Shown here: positions 50,104 to 64,000 of the stretch, in pieces
Numbering within the stretch: the first letter of the stretch is position 1
How the letters are laid out: each line of letters starts with the position of its first letter
Source of the DNA: Urophycis tenuis
Taxonomy: Eukaryota > Chordata > Actinopteri > Gadiformes > Phycidae
Length of the DNA stretch: 64,000 nt
Assembly: GCA_036785325.1 (NCBI GenBank)
Contig: JAXIVH010000014.1
Span: 8,675,248 to 8,739,247 of the forward strand
Direction of reading: 5' to 3'
The notes under the pieces: generated by a model
Databases searched by the model: none
Seen by the model: only the letters and a program-made list of their open reading frames with translations
What the model was told of the DNA's origin: nothing
Program-made: the position numbers and the translations under genes

Positions 50104-50150
50104 AACCTTGGGCTGGAAGTCAATAGACTATTGACTTCCAGCCCAAGGTT
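50104..50150. repeat. Perfect 23-bp inverted repeat (hairpin)
   Basis: The arms aaccttgggctggaagtcaa-tag and its exact complement are separated by a single A. It could fold into a near-loopless hairpin and lies just beyond the tpp1 polyadenylation signal. Confidence 0.95.
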
Positions 50151-50489
50151 TTGGGCTCAAACCCCGAAGTTCACACTATTCATAGATCATTGTTGTTCAT
50201 GGAGGACAATCCCATTTGCAGTATTAGATAACAGGTGGAACAGCTGAAAGAGACACTGGATATCAAAGGGACTTATAACAGAATATATAACAGGAATATA
50301 TAACTTATAACAGGATCACTTATAACAGAAGAGGAATGGCTCACCGAAGGTGTGTTAGGGACAAGGCAATTCACTGCCCACCACTCCATACTCCATAAGC
50401 CCTGACAAAAAGGAGGACTCCTGGCAGTACACCCTGTGAGGGAAGGTCCAGTTTAAAGGTGTGCATTATATCACAATGACATGGAGCAG

Positions 50490-51090
50490 CCATCATGGAG
50501 CAGCATGACCACATTCTGAAGAAGGTGATTCACGCAGCAGCCAAGCTGACCGTGAAACCCCACACTGATAAGATAGCACACACTGAGTGACGTGGAGCAC
50601 ATGGGCCACATTCTCAGCACAGATGGGGTCAGTGCCCAGCAAATCCAAAGCGCCGGCGATCACACAGATGCCCCCGCCAGAGGATAAAAGGGGTCTACAG
50701 AGGCTACTGGGAACAACAGTATTTTGCCAAGAGAGGCCACAATCACAGCACCAGCCTGAAAGCTGCTCAGGAAGGGCACGGCATTGGCAGTGGCTCCCTG
50801 AACCCCAAGCAGCACTTGAGAGCGAATGCTTCGCTCTCAACAGCACGGCGGGTCTTCGATCCACGGGAAGAGGTGGAAGTACAATCAGACGGCAACATTT
50901 TTAAAAAGAGTTTCTTGGCAAAAGGGCCGTCAATCCGTCCGCAGGGTCAAAAACCTTGTTCTGTCAGACCACAAACCCCTTGTGGTTACAATCACCAAGC
51001 TAACTGGAAAATCACCTGCAGGTCTGCAGATGAACAGTGCTTCAGATACAGAAACATGGCATACACATCGCCCACGTCTGAGCTAGAGAT
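50490..51090 (+). mobile_element. Ty3/gypsy-like retrotransposon pol remnant
   Basis: Around 50590-50730 the frames read pieces typical of the end of reverse transcriptase in gypsy-type elements: VEHMGHILSTDGVSAQQI-like, then ITQMPPPEDKRGLQRLLGT. Downstream pieces resemble the connection/RNase H part. Frames shift and no long open frame survives. It is a broken fragment with no clear terminal repeats. Confidence 0.7.
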
Positions 51091-51099
51091 ATGTTGATA

Positions 51100-52196
51100 G
51101 CAGACCCGCTGCCCACAGTGCCCAGGGCTGTAAATGAAAGGGCGACACAAGAAAGAGTGTGACCGCAGCAATGAGAGGGTGACATATTCAGTCACACATG
51201 AGCCACTCGAGCGTTTTATTGTGCAGTGAGTGAGGGCAGCAACAGCTGAACAGAGAAAGTCCAGCAGAGTCCGGGGAGCAGACAGCTGCAGGGAAAAGAG
51301 GAGCTAAGACAAAACAGCGTCATCACTTCCTTCATTCCGGGAGGGAGAGAGAGAGTGCATGGAGACAGCAAAAGGATGGCAGCCGGCAACTGTTTTTCCC
51401 CTTTCCCTGGCAGATGTTGCCAAGGTAGAGCAGTAGATGGTTGTAGTGAGGAAGTGGGAGTGTGTTATGGACACTCAGACAAGAGCAGCCAGGAGGCTGA
51501 ACTAATGAATAATGTACACGCTGACAGTTATTGCTCTAACTCAGAATTTATCACTCGACCTAATGTTCTGGTTTATCATCATTTGTATTGAAACATAATG
51601 TATTTAAAATATTTACCAGCATGCTTTTAGAGGAGAAACGTATTGCGGCGCTACAGTTAGCCAATCAGAATGGCCTCAGGTTAAGGGTCATGGATCACAG
51701 GTAAACTTGGGAGTAACGTTAAGAGCATTGGCTGCAGCAGCAAGATGCTGAGAGAAGCCTTTCTATGGTTTCAAATAAAGTTCAACGTCCCTTCCCCTGG
51801 CAGATGTTGCCATGGTAGAGACGTACAGCATGGATGTATTGAGGTAACGGGACAAACTCTTCCATTTGTTTCGGTGCATGTGGACGGTATTAGATGGGTT
51901 AGTAAAATGTGTCAAGTGGGAGAATGCTGTGATAAATGGTTTATGCCTGTATAGTTTGGGGTCAATGAAAAATTGTGCTTGATGTGGAAAATGAAAATGT
52001 GGTTAGTGGAATTTCTGTGCACAACACACTGAACGTTTTGAAGTCGGAAATCTTCCGAGACACCATCTGCATGTCAGGTGACTCCACATCACCTCAGACC
52101 CCGGGCTTGAAGCCCCCCTCGGGGCTGTCCCGTCACTGCTAGGTTTGTTTAGAAGTGTACTTCATATACTTACAAAAAATGTTGAACACGGGCATA
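51100..52196. other. Intergenic DNA with a short direct repeat
   Basis: No gene is recognisable. A roughly 40-bp segment (cctggcagatgttgccaagg… at 51406; cctggcagatgttgccatgg… at 51796) occurs twice about 390 bp apart, perhaps the remains of terminal repeats or of a duplicated insertion. Confidence 0.5.
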
Positions 52197-53013
52197 TTAA
52201 AGGGATATTCCGCCATTTTAGGAAATAAGCTCATTTTCCACCTTCCCTCGAGCAAAACAATCGATCTTTACCCTTTTCCCGTTCATCCAGCCGTTCTGTG
52301 AGTCTGGGGGTACAACTTTTAGCTGTAGCTTAGCATAGATCATTGAATCGGATTAGACCATTAGCATCTCGCCCGCTTAAAAGTGACTACGATTCCCAGA
52401 ATTTTTCCAATTAAAACTTGTCTCTTCTCAAGTTTGAAAGTGCAATAAGACCAACGGAAAATGAAACGTGGCGATTTTCTAGGCTGATTTTACCCGGAAC
52501 TATATTCTCTTTCTGGCGTAATAATCAAGGAAAGTTGCAAAGGTACCATGGGCGTAGTGATATGACGCAGCGCCTCAATAGTCCCTGTAGGCTTCTTCCG
52601 GCAATACAACCAACGTGATTACCGGGACTATACTTTGAGGCGCGTCATATCACTGCGCCCATGGTACCTTTGCAACTTTCCTTGATTATAACGCCAGAAA
52701 GAGAATATAGTTCCGGGTAAAATCAGCCTAGAAAATCGCCACGTTTCATTTTCCGTTGGTCTTATTGCACTTTCAAACTTGAGAAGAGACAAGTTTTAAT
52801 TGGAAAAATTCTGGGAATCGTAGTCACTTTTAAGCGGGCGAGATGCTAATGGTCTAATCCGATTCAATGATCTATGCTAAGCTACAGCTAAAAGTTGTAC
52901 CCCCAGACTCACAGAACGGCTGGATGAACGGGAAAAGGGTAAAGATCGATTGTTTTGCTCGAGGGAAGGTGGAAAATGAGCTTATTTCCAAAAATGGCGG
53001 AATATCCCTTTAA
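52197..53013. mobile_element. 817-bp foldback element (long-TIR MITE) with TTAA ends
   Basis: The left arm (52197 to about 52590) is nearly identical to the reverse complement of the right arm (about 52621-53013), with only a short unpaired centre. Both ends read TTAAAGGGATATTCCGCC in mirror image, so TTAA bounds the element as in piggyBac-type target sites. It has no coding capacity. The arms differ by only a few bases, so insertion or arm homogenisation is recent. Confidence 0.93.
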
Positions 53014-54746
53014 AGCAACGTATACCCTTTATGGGTAAGAGTAACTGACTTTTCGGAATACATTGGGGGAATCAAAGTTGGTGCTTTTCTGCCGGATGTC
53101 GAACATGTGAGCCAATAAAAACTTTCTGACATCCCTTGCAACTCCTAAACAATGAGCCTCAGCTTGTCTCTTATGTTGTGATAATAACTCTTTTTTCCCG
53201 GCCAACAGATATTTATTTGTAGGGGCTTTACAGCGTCTTACATGAAAACAAATTAAACTCAGCCTAAACTTAGTCTCTTTTGATAAATGTACCGATATCT
53301 TTCAGACTTGGGAGCACAATATTTGGAGAGCAGGTCAAAGTCACTGGTAACCCTATGCTTAACACACAGCCCAGGCTTAAGTATGCACATTCTCCTGTCT
53401 TTGTTTACATTGATGGGATTAAATGCTAATGTTTAATACTACAGAGCTTCAAGAGCAGATCACACACGTCACATGGCCTTTTGTTTCCCTAAATATTCAT
53501 TCATTTACCTTCATTGGACACAATTAAACCTGGAGTATCTTGGAGGAAACTACGAATCTTAAGCCCAAAGCACACGGCTGTGCATTGACTGATCAGTAAA
53601 ATCAGATCTATCTGTGTTCAAAATACACTCGAGTCTAACAGGAAGTGAGAAAATGCTGCTTCCTACATTTGCGTTCATTCTGCTTGCTGTTAAAATACCA
53701 TGATTCCATTTCATTGTTGGGTTGCGCTACTATTATGAACTGCAGTTTTCGCTCCATGTGTGTTGGGCTTTAGAATATATTCAATCAAGTTGCAACCCCC
53801 ACATAAAAACAACGTAGAATCTGAAGAATGATAGAAGACATACTTTAGAAGGCTCATTTTTACTGTAACAGCTTTGAGATCCACTTAAAAAAATGTACTC
53901 TGCTGAAGAGACAAAATTCAAATGATTTCATTTTAAAATGGCAAGAAAAATAAAGTGTTACAATCTATATGACAGTCAAGAGTTTCTGAAGGGTTAAAGA
54001 ATGCAAGGACAGACATGACACTTTTCTATCTGGTAGTGCAAGGGAAACAATGTTTTAATCACTCCTCACTATTGAAATAACATTGCTATTATCTAAATGA
54101 TTCTGACGTATCGGAACAAACATTATACAAAAAGAAAACCTATGGAGAACAATCTCTGATCACCCCTTTCACCCAATTGTCCACATAGAAAGAGGGGCAA
54201 ACAATAAGGTCAACCATCCCAACAAGAGCTATTAAAAAAAAAAAGAATATTGTTATCGCAAAGCTTATGCCAAAGAAAAAGTGTACAATATGCACACTTA
54301 AGGTGAATACAAATTCCAGGTTTTTATTGAATGAATGGCAATTATTGATTTTTTTAATGTGTAAATTATTCATGAAATGGAGACGGGAACATATAAATAA
54401 AATCTCAAGGGACGTCCATGAATTATCGTCTTCATACGAAGAAACTTTAGGCATGTTTTCCTCTCGGGTACACCGAAGCACGCTGTGGGGGGGACAGAAC
54501 GGGGGGCGCGCTTTTCACGAGTTTCTTGTACTCAACTCGTTTACGTATCAAAAATGTTTGTTTCCTGTGAAAGGTCGCTTTAGTTTTAAAACATTTGCTT
54601 TTCTAGAAAGGATACAAAGGGGACTTCATGTCCTGCAACAAAGTAGTTCACAGACAATTGTTCTCTGCAGTGGAAGCGGAGGGATGCCCGACGAGCAGCA
54701 GTCGTCCTCTCTCGCTGCAGGTAGCTTAGCGACGACCGCGTTGGAC
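53014..54746. other. Intergenic DNA and yy1 3' UTR
   Basis: Up to about 54.3 kb I see nothing recognisable. The part next to the yy1 stop is probably its 3' UTR on the minus strand, with a candidate AATAAA complement at 54323-54328. Confidence 0.5.
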
Positions 54747-58152
<3,406 letters not shown>

Positions 58153-61100
58153 ATGGGGAAGACAGGTGTAAGAGGAGACTTTGAATGGGTCTACACCGAT
58201 CAGCCGCACACTTCAAGAAGAAGAGAAATACTAGGTAAGATGCGTTCTATTAAAAAAAAAAACTAACTTAACTTTCTTGAAAACTTGATTTTCAAGAAGG
58301 TTTAGACTTACGACTTATGATTTTGTTACCCAACCCAATGGTTATAAAAACGTAGCCGGTCAAACCAGTTTGCTGTTACCTGACAGGCCACTCGTCCACA
58401 ATAGATGCTTAAGAATGAGTGCGTAGGTGCCAGTATCTGTCTTATGCATAATTGTAGCCCACTAATCCACTACTCCACTAATACAACTACTAATAGTACT
58501 GCTGCTGCGATTTAAAATACAAACTGGAGGAAATGTTGGCAATTGTATTTGTTTTGGCGGGGCAGTAAGACAATGTAGGACAACAACGTTTTCTACTTGA
58601 ACGTTTTCTACTTCTACGCTTGATTCCATTTGCTGAGAATATTTGAGCATCCAAACAGACCAAACAAACCTAGTCCTACTAACATAAACCAGCACACAGC
58701 TGGCTTACTAAGTCCTACACAATACCATCACCAAGTTATGTATTCTGACTCAATGCTGACTAGAAACAGGCGATGGAAATCAATTGGATATTTCAAACAT
58801 GGATATCTTGAAGTTTCTGAGTTTTTGAGAATCAAACAAATTGGTTAACTCCCTGATATGTGATCTTACCTTATTTCTAAGCTCCCTATCTATTCTTTTG
58901 TTCCTTGGTATTGTAAAACAAAAATGTTGACAGCAGGTGCAGTTGACAAAGCCTCCAGGCTAGCTAGGTGACAAGACACATTCCCTACCAATGGCAAACG
59001 CAGACAGGCCAACAACCGCTATGACAGTGAGTGGTAGGGTCTGTCAGGGCGAGACAATGGAGGCAGGGAACCGGGGAGGGACCGCCAGGGACCTTAATCC
59101 CCTTTAAAAAAAAAAACAAATAATCATAAAATCATTCAATCTAAGTGAAGTCAGTTTTTTTGCACCGCAGCAAAGATATCCTCGGTTAACCATGCTTTCA
59201 AAGTAGAATAACAGAATGGTTTAGAAGGCAACTTAAAAGGGAGCATGCAGACCACGCACCTTGACTGAGGGAACATCTAGATGGCTCTCTGACACCTACA
59301 GGTGCTACATTATTAAAGGCTTTATTATCATGCTTGGCCATGTCCTGTCATGGCAGGGAAACGTTGTTAGGATCACATGCAACAGTGACTCCAGCAGCCG
59401 CGCCTCACTCCACCTCCTTTCATAATCCTAACCTTTCATAGGCAGCCTTATGCAGATGATTGCCTATGTGTCACAGTAAACATTGGTTCATCAGTGGCTA
59501 ATGTATCCATTAGATAACGGCTTGTTTTTCTGACAATATACCGTTCATGTTTTCATCACTATTCTGCACGTTCAACACAAGTGAGGGATAAAGTGAGTTG
59601 GTAATGAGTTATATGTATTGTGTTTCAGGATCTGTTTTCCTCATGCGGTCTGGCTATTCATTGATTTTTTTGGGCATTACCCATTATGAAAGTCATTGAA
59701 AGATCTTGCCTTTTTTCAGTATGTCATTGTCTTTTGAGCCAATCTGAAGTAATCCTTATATCTTAAAACATTGCCTATTGCCTTATTGATGGGTATTTTA
59801 GTCATGGAAAATGCCACACTGAGTTGGTGTTGAATCATTGACCAAATGGCAAGCATTACTTTGACTCTCATTAATGTGAAGATGTCCTGCTTTACAAGAT
59901 ATATTTGTTAAGTGTTCACATGTGAATGGTAGGGCCAACAATTTGTAATTGTAAGTATATTTGCTATACAAATAAGAAAAATAACTTGTTTGGATAAGAA
60001 CTAGCCTTAGGCAGCTACATTTGCATGAATTATAACAGGAGCTCCCAGCCACATATTTGATTCTTTCTTATCTTTTACGATCATTGTGTGCTAGGTCAAA
60101 TAGACGCAGCACACAGGTTTTTGCTGAACTGGATTTTCCGGGATTGATTAATGAACCAATCCAAGAACCAACCAAGAACCAATCCTTACATTCTTTCACA
60201 TTTTCATCTATTTTTAGCATATATTTTGCACCAACCAACTGCTATTGCCACCATCTTTCATAATACACAACACGTCATTCAATGATGTTGTAACCATAGC
60301 ACACATGCTGTAACCCAGCCTTTTTTATTCATTATTTGGTTCCCGTACCTCCTTGAGAGGTAGGTCCCAGAGCAAAACAAACACCTCTGCCAATTAAAAT
60401 AGTTTTGTCAGGGGGCTCCTCCCCCTTGGGGAGACATTAAAGGGATACACCGAGGTATCTGTAAATGGCCGTTTACCCGTCTTACCCAGATTCAGATGAG
60501 TTGTTTAATTCTGAACGCATCATTGTGTGTCCGGACGGGGTTAGGTTGCCTGCGATGCACTTCTGGGGGAGTAGTCTACGTAGGCAAAGCTGCAAGCTTG
60601 ATGTGTTGTTACTCGCACCCAAATAAGCAACACTTGGACACAGCCAATAGAAATCTTTGGACAGCAATTCAAAGACAACTACCCTAACATGAGCAGGAGC
60701 GAAGCTACTGTAAATCTGCAAGTCAAGGGCAGCGGCTAACAGAATGCAAATGCAAACCCAGTGAACTCCCCTTCTGGATGCACAAAGATGAATTTAGAAT
60801 TATACTTTTATAGTCTAAACATGGGTTGGCTGGCTGTTTTCAGCTCATGTCATGAGATGTAGTTATATATTTCCTGAGAGCTGATTAAGTTGATGTATCC
60901 CATTCAGGTGTTCTTTCCCTGAGTTATGCCTTTTATGTGTATCTGCATGATAATACCAACACAACAAACCAAACAATGCATGTGAATGTGAAGGTGTGAA
61001 GCAAAACGACCTTATGTTATCAAACTGATATAGATACAAACATTTCCAGACAAAAAGCTAATTCCACTTCCTTATCTTCAGCCATGGCCTTATTTATGTC

Positions 61101-62213
61101 CATCTGCTTCTCTTCCTCAGCTAAATACCCAGAGATCAAGACCCTAATGGGGCCGGACCCCCAGCTGAAGTGGGTAGTATCGGGCATGGTCCTCACCCAG
61201 CTCCTCGCCTGCTACATGGTCCACAACCTTCCCTGGAAGTGGATCTTCTTCTGGGCCTACGCGTTCGGCGGCTGCATCAACCACTCCCTGACGCTGGCCA
61301 TCCACGACATCTCCCACAACGTGGCCTTCGGCAACAAACTGGCCAAGTGGAACCGCTGGTTTGCCATGTGGGCCAACCTCCCCATCGGCGTGCCGTACTC
61401 GGCCTCCTTCAAGAAGTACCACATCGACCACCACCGCTACCTGGGGGGAGACAAGCTGGACGTGGACATTCCCACTGACGTGGAGGGGTGGTTCTTCTCC
61501 ACGCCGGCCAGGAAGATCCTGTGGCTTTTCCTGCAGCCGCTCTTCTATGCCCTGAGGCCCCTGGTGGTGAACCCCAAGCCCATGGGTCTGCTGGAGGTGC
61601 AGAATGCAGCAGTGCAGTTGGCGGCAGACCTCCTCATCTATTACTTATGGGGACTGAAGCCCATCGTTTACCTTATCGCGGGATCCATCCTTTGCATGGG
61701 ACTGCATCCCATCTCGGGGCATTTCATCGCGGAGCACTACATGTTTTTGAAAGGTCATGAAACGTATTCTTACTATGGAGCGCTGAACATGATCACGTTC
61801 AATGTTGGGTATCACATGGAGCACCATGATTTCCCCAGTATCCCTGGCAGCAAACTACCTCAGGTAAAACATGTTACTGCACTGGATAAAAAATCCTCAA
61901 AGCATATTTTCCACCATAAATGCTAGCACAATGGTCAATGGGTCATATATAATTTACAGTATGATTGGTTATAGTTATATAGTATAGTCCCTTCTGTTCT
62001 TTGACCAGCGTCTATGGGTCAGATGTCATTTCCAAAATGAACGCCTGACATTTGTTTTGTTCTCCGCAGGTGAAGCGGATTGCAGCGGAGTATTACGACA
62101 CCTTGCCTCAGCACACTTCCTGGACCCGTGTATTATGGGATTTTGTGTTTGATGACACCATTGGCCCCTATGCCCGAATTAAACGGCAATACAAACTAGT
62201 CAAGCAGGGTTAA
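58153..62213 (+). CDS. degs2: Sphingolipid delta(4)-desaturase / C4-hydroxylase DEGS2
   Basis: This is an ER membrane di-iron enzyme that acts on dihydroceramide; mammalian DEGS2 makes phytoceramide by C4-hydroxylation as well as desaturating. Three exons: 58153-58234, 61121-61863, 62070-62213, giving 322 aa (human 323). The start [20 protein letters not shown] has the family's N-myristoylation-type MG and the [11 protein letters not shown] signature. The three histidine boxes are HDISH (89-93), HIDHH (128-132) and HMEHH (259-263), all intact, with hydrophobic segments between them. It ends YKLVKQG. The yy1 neighbour and the sequence favour DEGS2 over DEGS1. An in-frame ATG at 61084 precedes exon 2 but lies in the intron. 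Confidence 0.95.
58235..61120 (+). other. degs2 intron 1
   Basis: No other gene is visible. From 60436 the sequence opens with attaaagggatacaccgagg, which resembles the TTAAAGGGAT end of the foldback element at 52197, so a related MITE fragment may be present; its other end is not clear. Confidence 0.6.
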
Positions 62214-64000
62214 ATATGGCTGACGTTTCATTCTGACCCAAATGTGAAACCAAGGACTAAAGACACCGTATTTGCGCCCAGCTTTTTAACTTTTTTCCTC
62301 CCATACTGTCAGTTTCCAAAGTTGGATGCGCTCATGACATTTAGATTATTTCACACAATTACATGAACTCAACGTTGTTTCTTGTATGTTCAGTCCATGT
62401 ACTTGTGTGCACTGTAGTCATATGTAAAGTAGATGAAGTATGAAGTAGATGTATGTATATCCACTTGAAAAATGAAATTGAAAATGTGCACTAAATGGTC
62501 TCTACTTTGCTATGAGTAGCTAAACTAGGCTCTAAACTTTCAAAAGAGTTTGAAGAAGTGCATTGGAAAAGTTGTCACAAAGACAACGTTTTATGTGTTG
62601 TATTACCTATGGATACATTATCTTTAGAATATTTAGATTATACCAAGGCCATAAAATGTTATGGGGTCTATTTTTCTTAGATCAAAATCACATACATTTT
62701 ATAGTTGATGAGTTATTTATAACACTAAGATACCACTATCGCTCTACGAGTCATAGGGACAGAATCAAGACTGATACAAGGAACGCATGACCATGAGATG
62801 TAGCAATCTCACCACATTACAGCTGTTTTGCAGAGAAGAACATGAACATAGTAATGTCAAGTGTTTTGACAATGTCAAACGTTACGCTACCGTGACTGCT
62901 TTTATTTGAACTGCATTTCTATCACTTGAAATCCTCTTAAATGCTTGTGGCTCGAAAACTGCTGTGTTGTCAGGATTTCCATTACTATTTCAATGAAAAC
63001 TGTCTATAAAAACAGTCAAGGATCTTCAGAAATGACTCATTTAAGTGTGCAATTCTTACCGCCTCCCTGGCGGTATCTTCTATGGCTACCATTAAAAGAT
63101 ACATTGTGTGAAATTGCTTTTAATCTACCACGTTAGAAACAAGAGGTAAGACGGTTGCAGAGAAATAAACCACACCACTGAACATGTTAATTGTTGACAG
63201 GTATATTGTTTTTGTTTGAATGAGTTCACTTCCAAGACTTAACTTTGAGTGGCATCGGCGAGCAGATAGAATGGATAGAATGCAACCACAAGCGATCAAT
63301 TGAATACTCTCTTCAGACAGACATTTAGCCATTGTCACATACCGTTACCCCTTCTGCACATCTCAAGCCATAACATTTCTATATTGCCAGCACCACCTGT
63401 TACATGTTTAAACAGCTACCGTTGTCCAAGGTAAACGCGCGTTTGCGCGGAGAAAGGCTCGTCCTCGAGGAGACGGACCAGACCCCCCGCAACGGGCTTT
63501 TTTTCTCCTCAAATCTTTTTTTCTATCAACCAAATGAAAAACTAATTCATAGTGAGAGGGGTTTTCATGCATATCTGGAAGGTTCACAAAGCATAGGGTG
63601 ACTAATAGTTACGACTACATTGTTTCATATCTAGGCAAAAAAGAGGTGGCACATTTACAGTTATGGGCCTGTTTTTGAATGATTCCTCTCCCCCACCCAC
63701 CCCCAGCCCCCCCAAACCCCCCCACACCAGAACAAAGCCCTCAGGGCTGCACTGACACACCCACACAGACACCTGACTCCTTCTGGTGCACGGGCCCCAC
63801 CGGAGTGGTGCTGGACCGGGGAGGAAGTTCCAGTTATTCCTGTTGTTGCTGACCTCGGACGCCTCTTGGGGTGAAAAGCGGTGGATTATCTAAAGAGCTA
63901 TTTCAAACGATGATTTAAAATGATCCAATCACCTACATGGCACCCGACATTTCTGGAGAATAAGGATCGGTACACAGTGTGAACATGAACCGTGACAGGT
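62214..64000 (+). other. degs2 3' UTR and downstream DNA
   Basis: The 3' UTR is A/T-rich. Candidate polyadenylation hexamers are ATTAAA near 63091 and AATAAA at 63164-63169. From 63690 there is a C-rich stretch. I see no further coding exon to the end of the window. Confidence 0.5.

Noticed and set aside
50587..50904. A host gene in the region after tpp1
   Set aside because: The only protein-like signal is a broken gypsy-type pol fragment; no exon structure or host homology is seen.
61084..61120. ATG at 61084 as the degs2 start
   Set aside because: It opens in frame with exon 2, but the family N-terminus MG…[12 protein letters not shown] is found in a separate exon at 58153, with a clean donor and matching phase to the acceptor at 61120.

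Overview
The window is nuclear DNA from a teleost fish. Evidence for this: spliced genes with vertebrate-type GT-AG introns, proteins that read as clear vertebrate orthologues, many very long dinucleotide microsatellites, tRNA-derived SINE tails and Tc1-type DNA transposon remains. The extreme (GT)n and (CT)n density resembles what is reported for gadiform (cod-like) genomes, but that narrower placement is only a guess. There is one 200-base assembly gap (10631-10830).

Layout from left to right: prkch (protein kinase C eta, +, its 5' C2 exons lie before the window, last exon ends at 14104); hif1a (+, 16361-28556); htra2 (-, 30163-33006); mis18bp1/knl2 (+, 33891-41852); tpp1 (+, 42504-49104); a gene-poor, repeat-rich stretch (49.1-54.7 kb) with a Ty3/gypsy-like remnant, a perfect short hairpin and an 817-bp foldback element; yy1 (-, 54747-57483); degs2 (+, 58153-62213), which diverges from yy1. 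The prkch-hif1a and yy1-degs2 neighbourhoods are the same pairs found on human chromosome 14.

I rebuilt the genes exon by exon from splice sites and reading phase. hif1a (779 aa), htra2 (439 aa), mis18bp1 (1329 aa), tpp1 (561 aa), yy1 (352 aa) and degs2 (322 aa) each close into one uninterrupted frame and keep their catalytic or regulatory residues. prkch is the exception: two adjacent kinase exons carry frame-disrupting indels, and the catalytic-loop exons are missing and probably fall in the gap.

The genes do not form one pathway. They cover hypoxia response (hif1a), PKC signalling (prkch), mitochondrial proteostasis (htra2), centromere CENP-A loading (mis18bp1), lysosomal proteolysis (tpp1), Polycomb-type/zinc-finger transcription (yy1) and sphingolipid desaturation (degs2). 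I see no convincing new multi-gene system. The most interesting signals are: a CENP-C-like motif plus an in-frame 450-bp internal duplication in mis18bp1; two lysosomal CLEAR-type palindromes just before tpp1; a cluster of YY1-type motifs in yy1's own first intron; a GC-AG intron in tpp1; and microsatellites that run directly into prkch splice acceptors.
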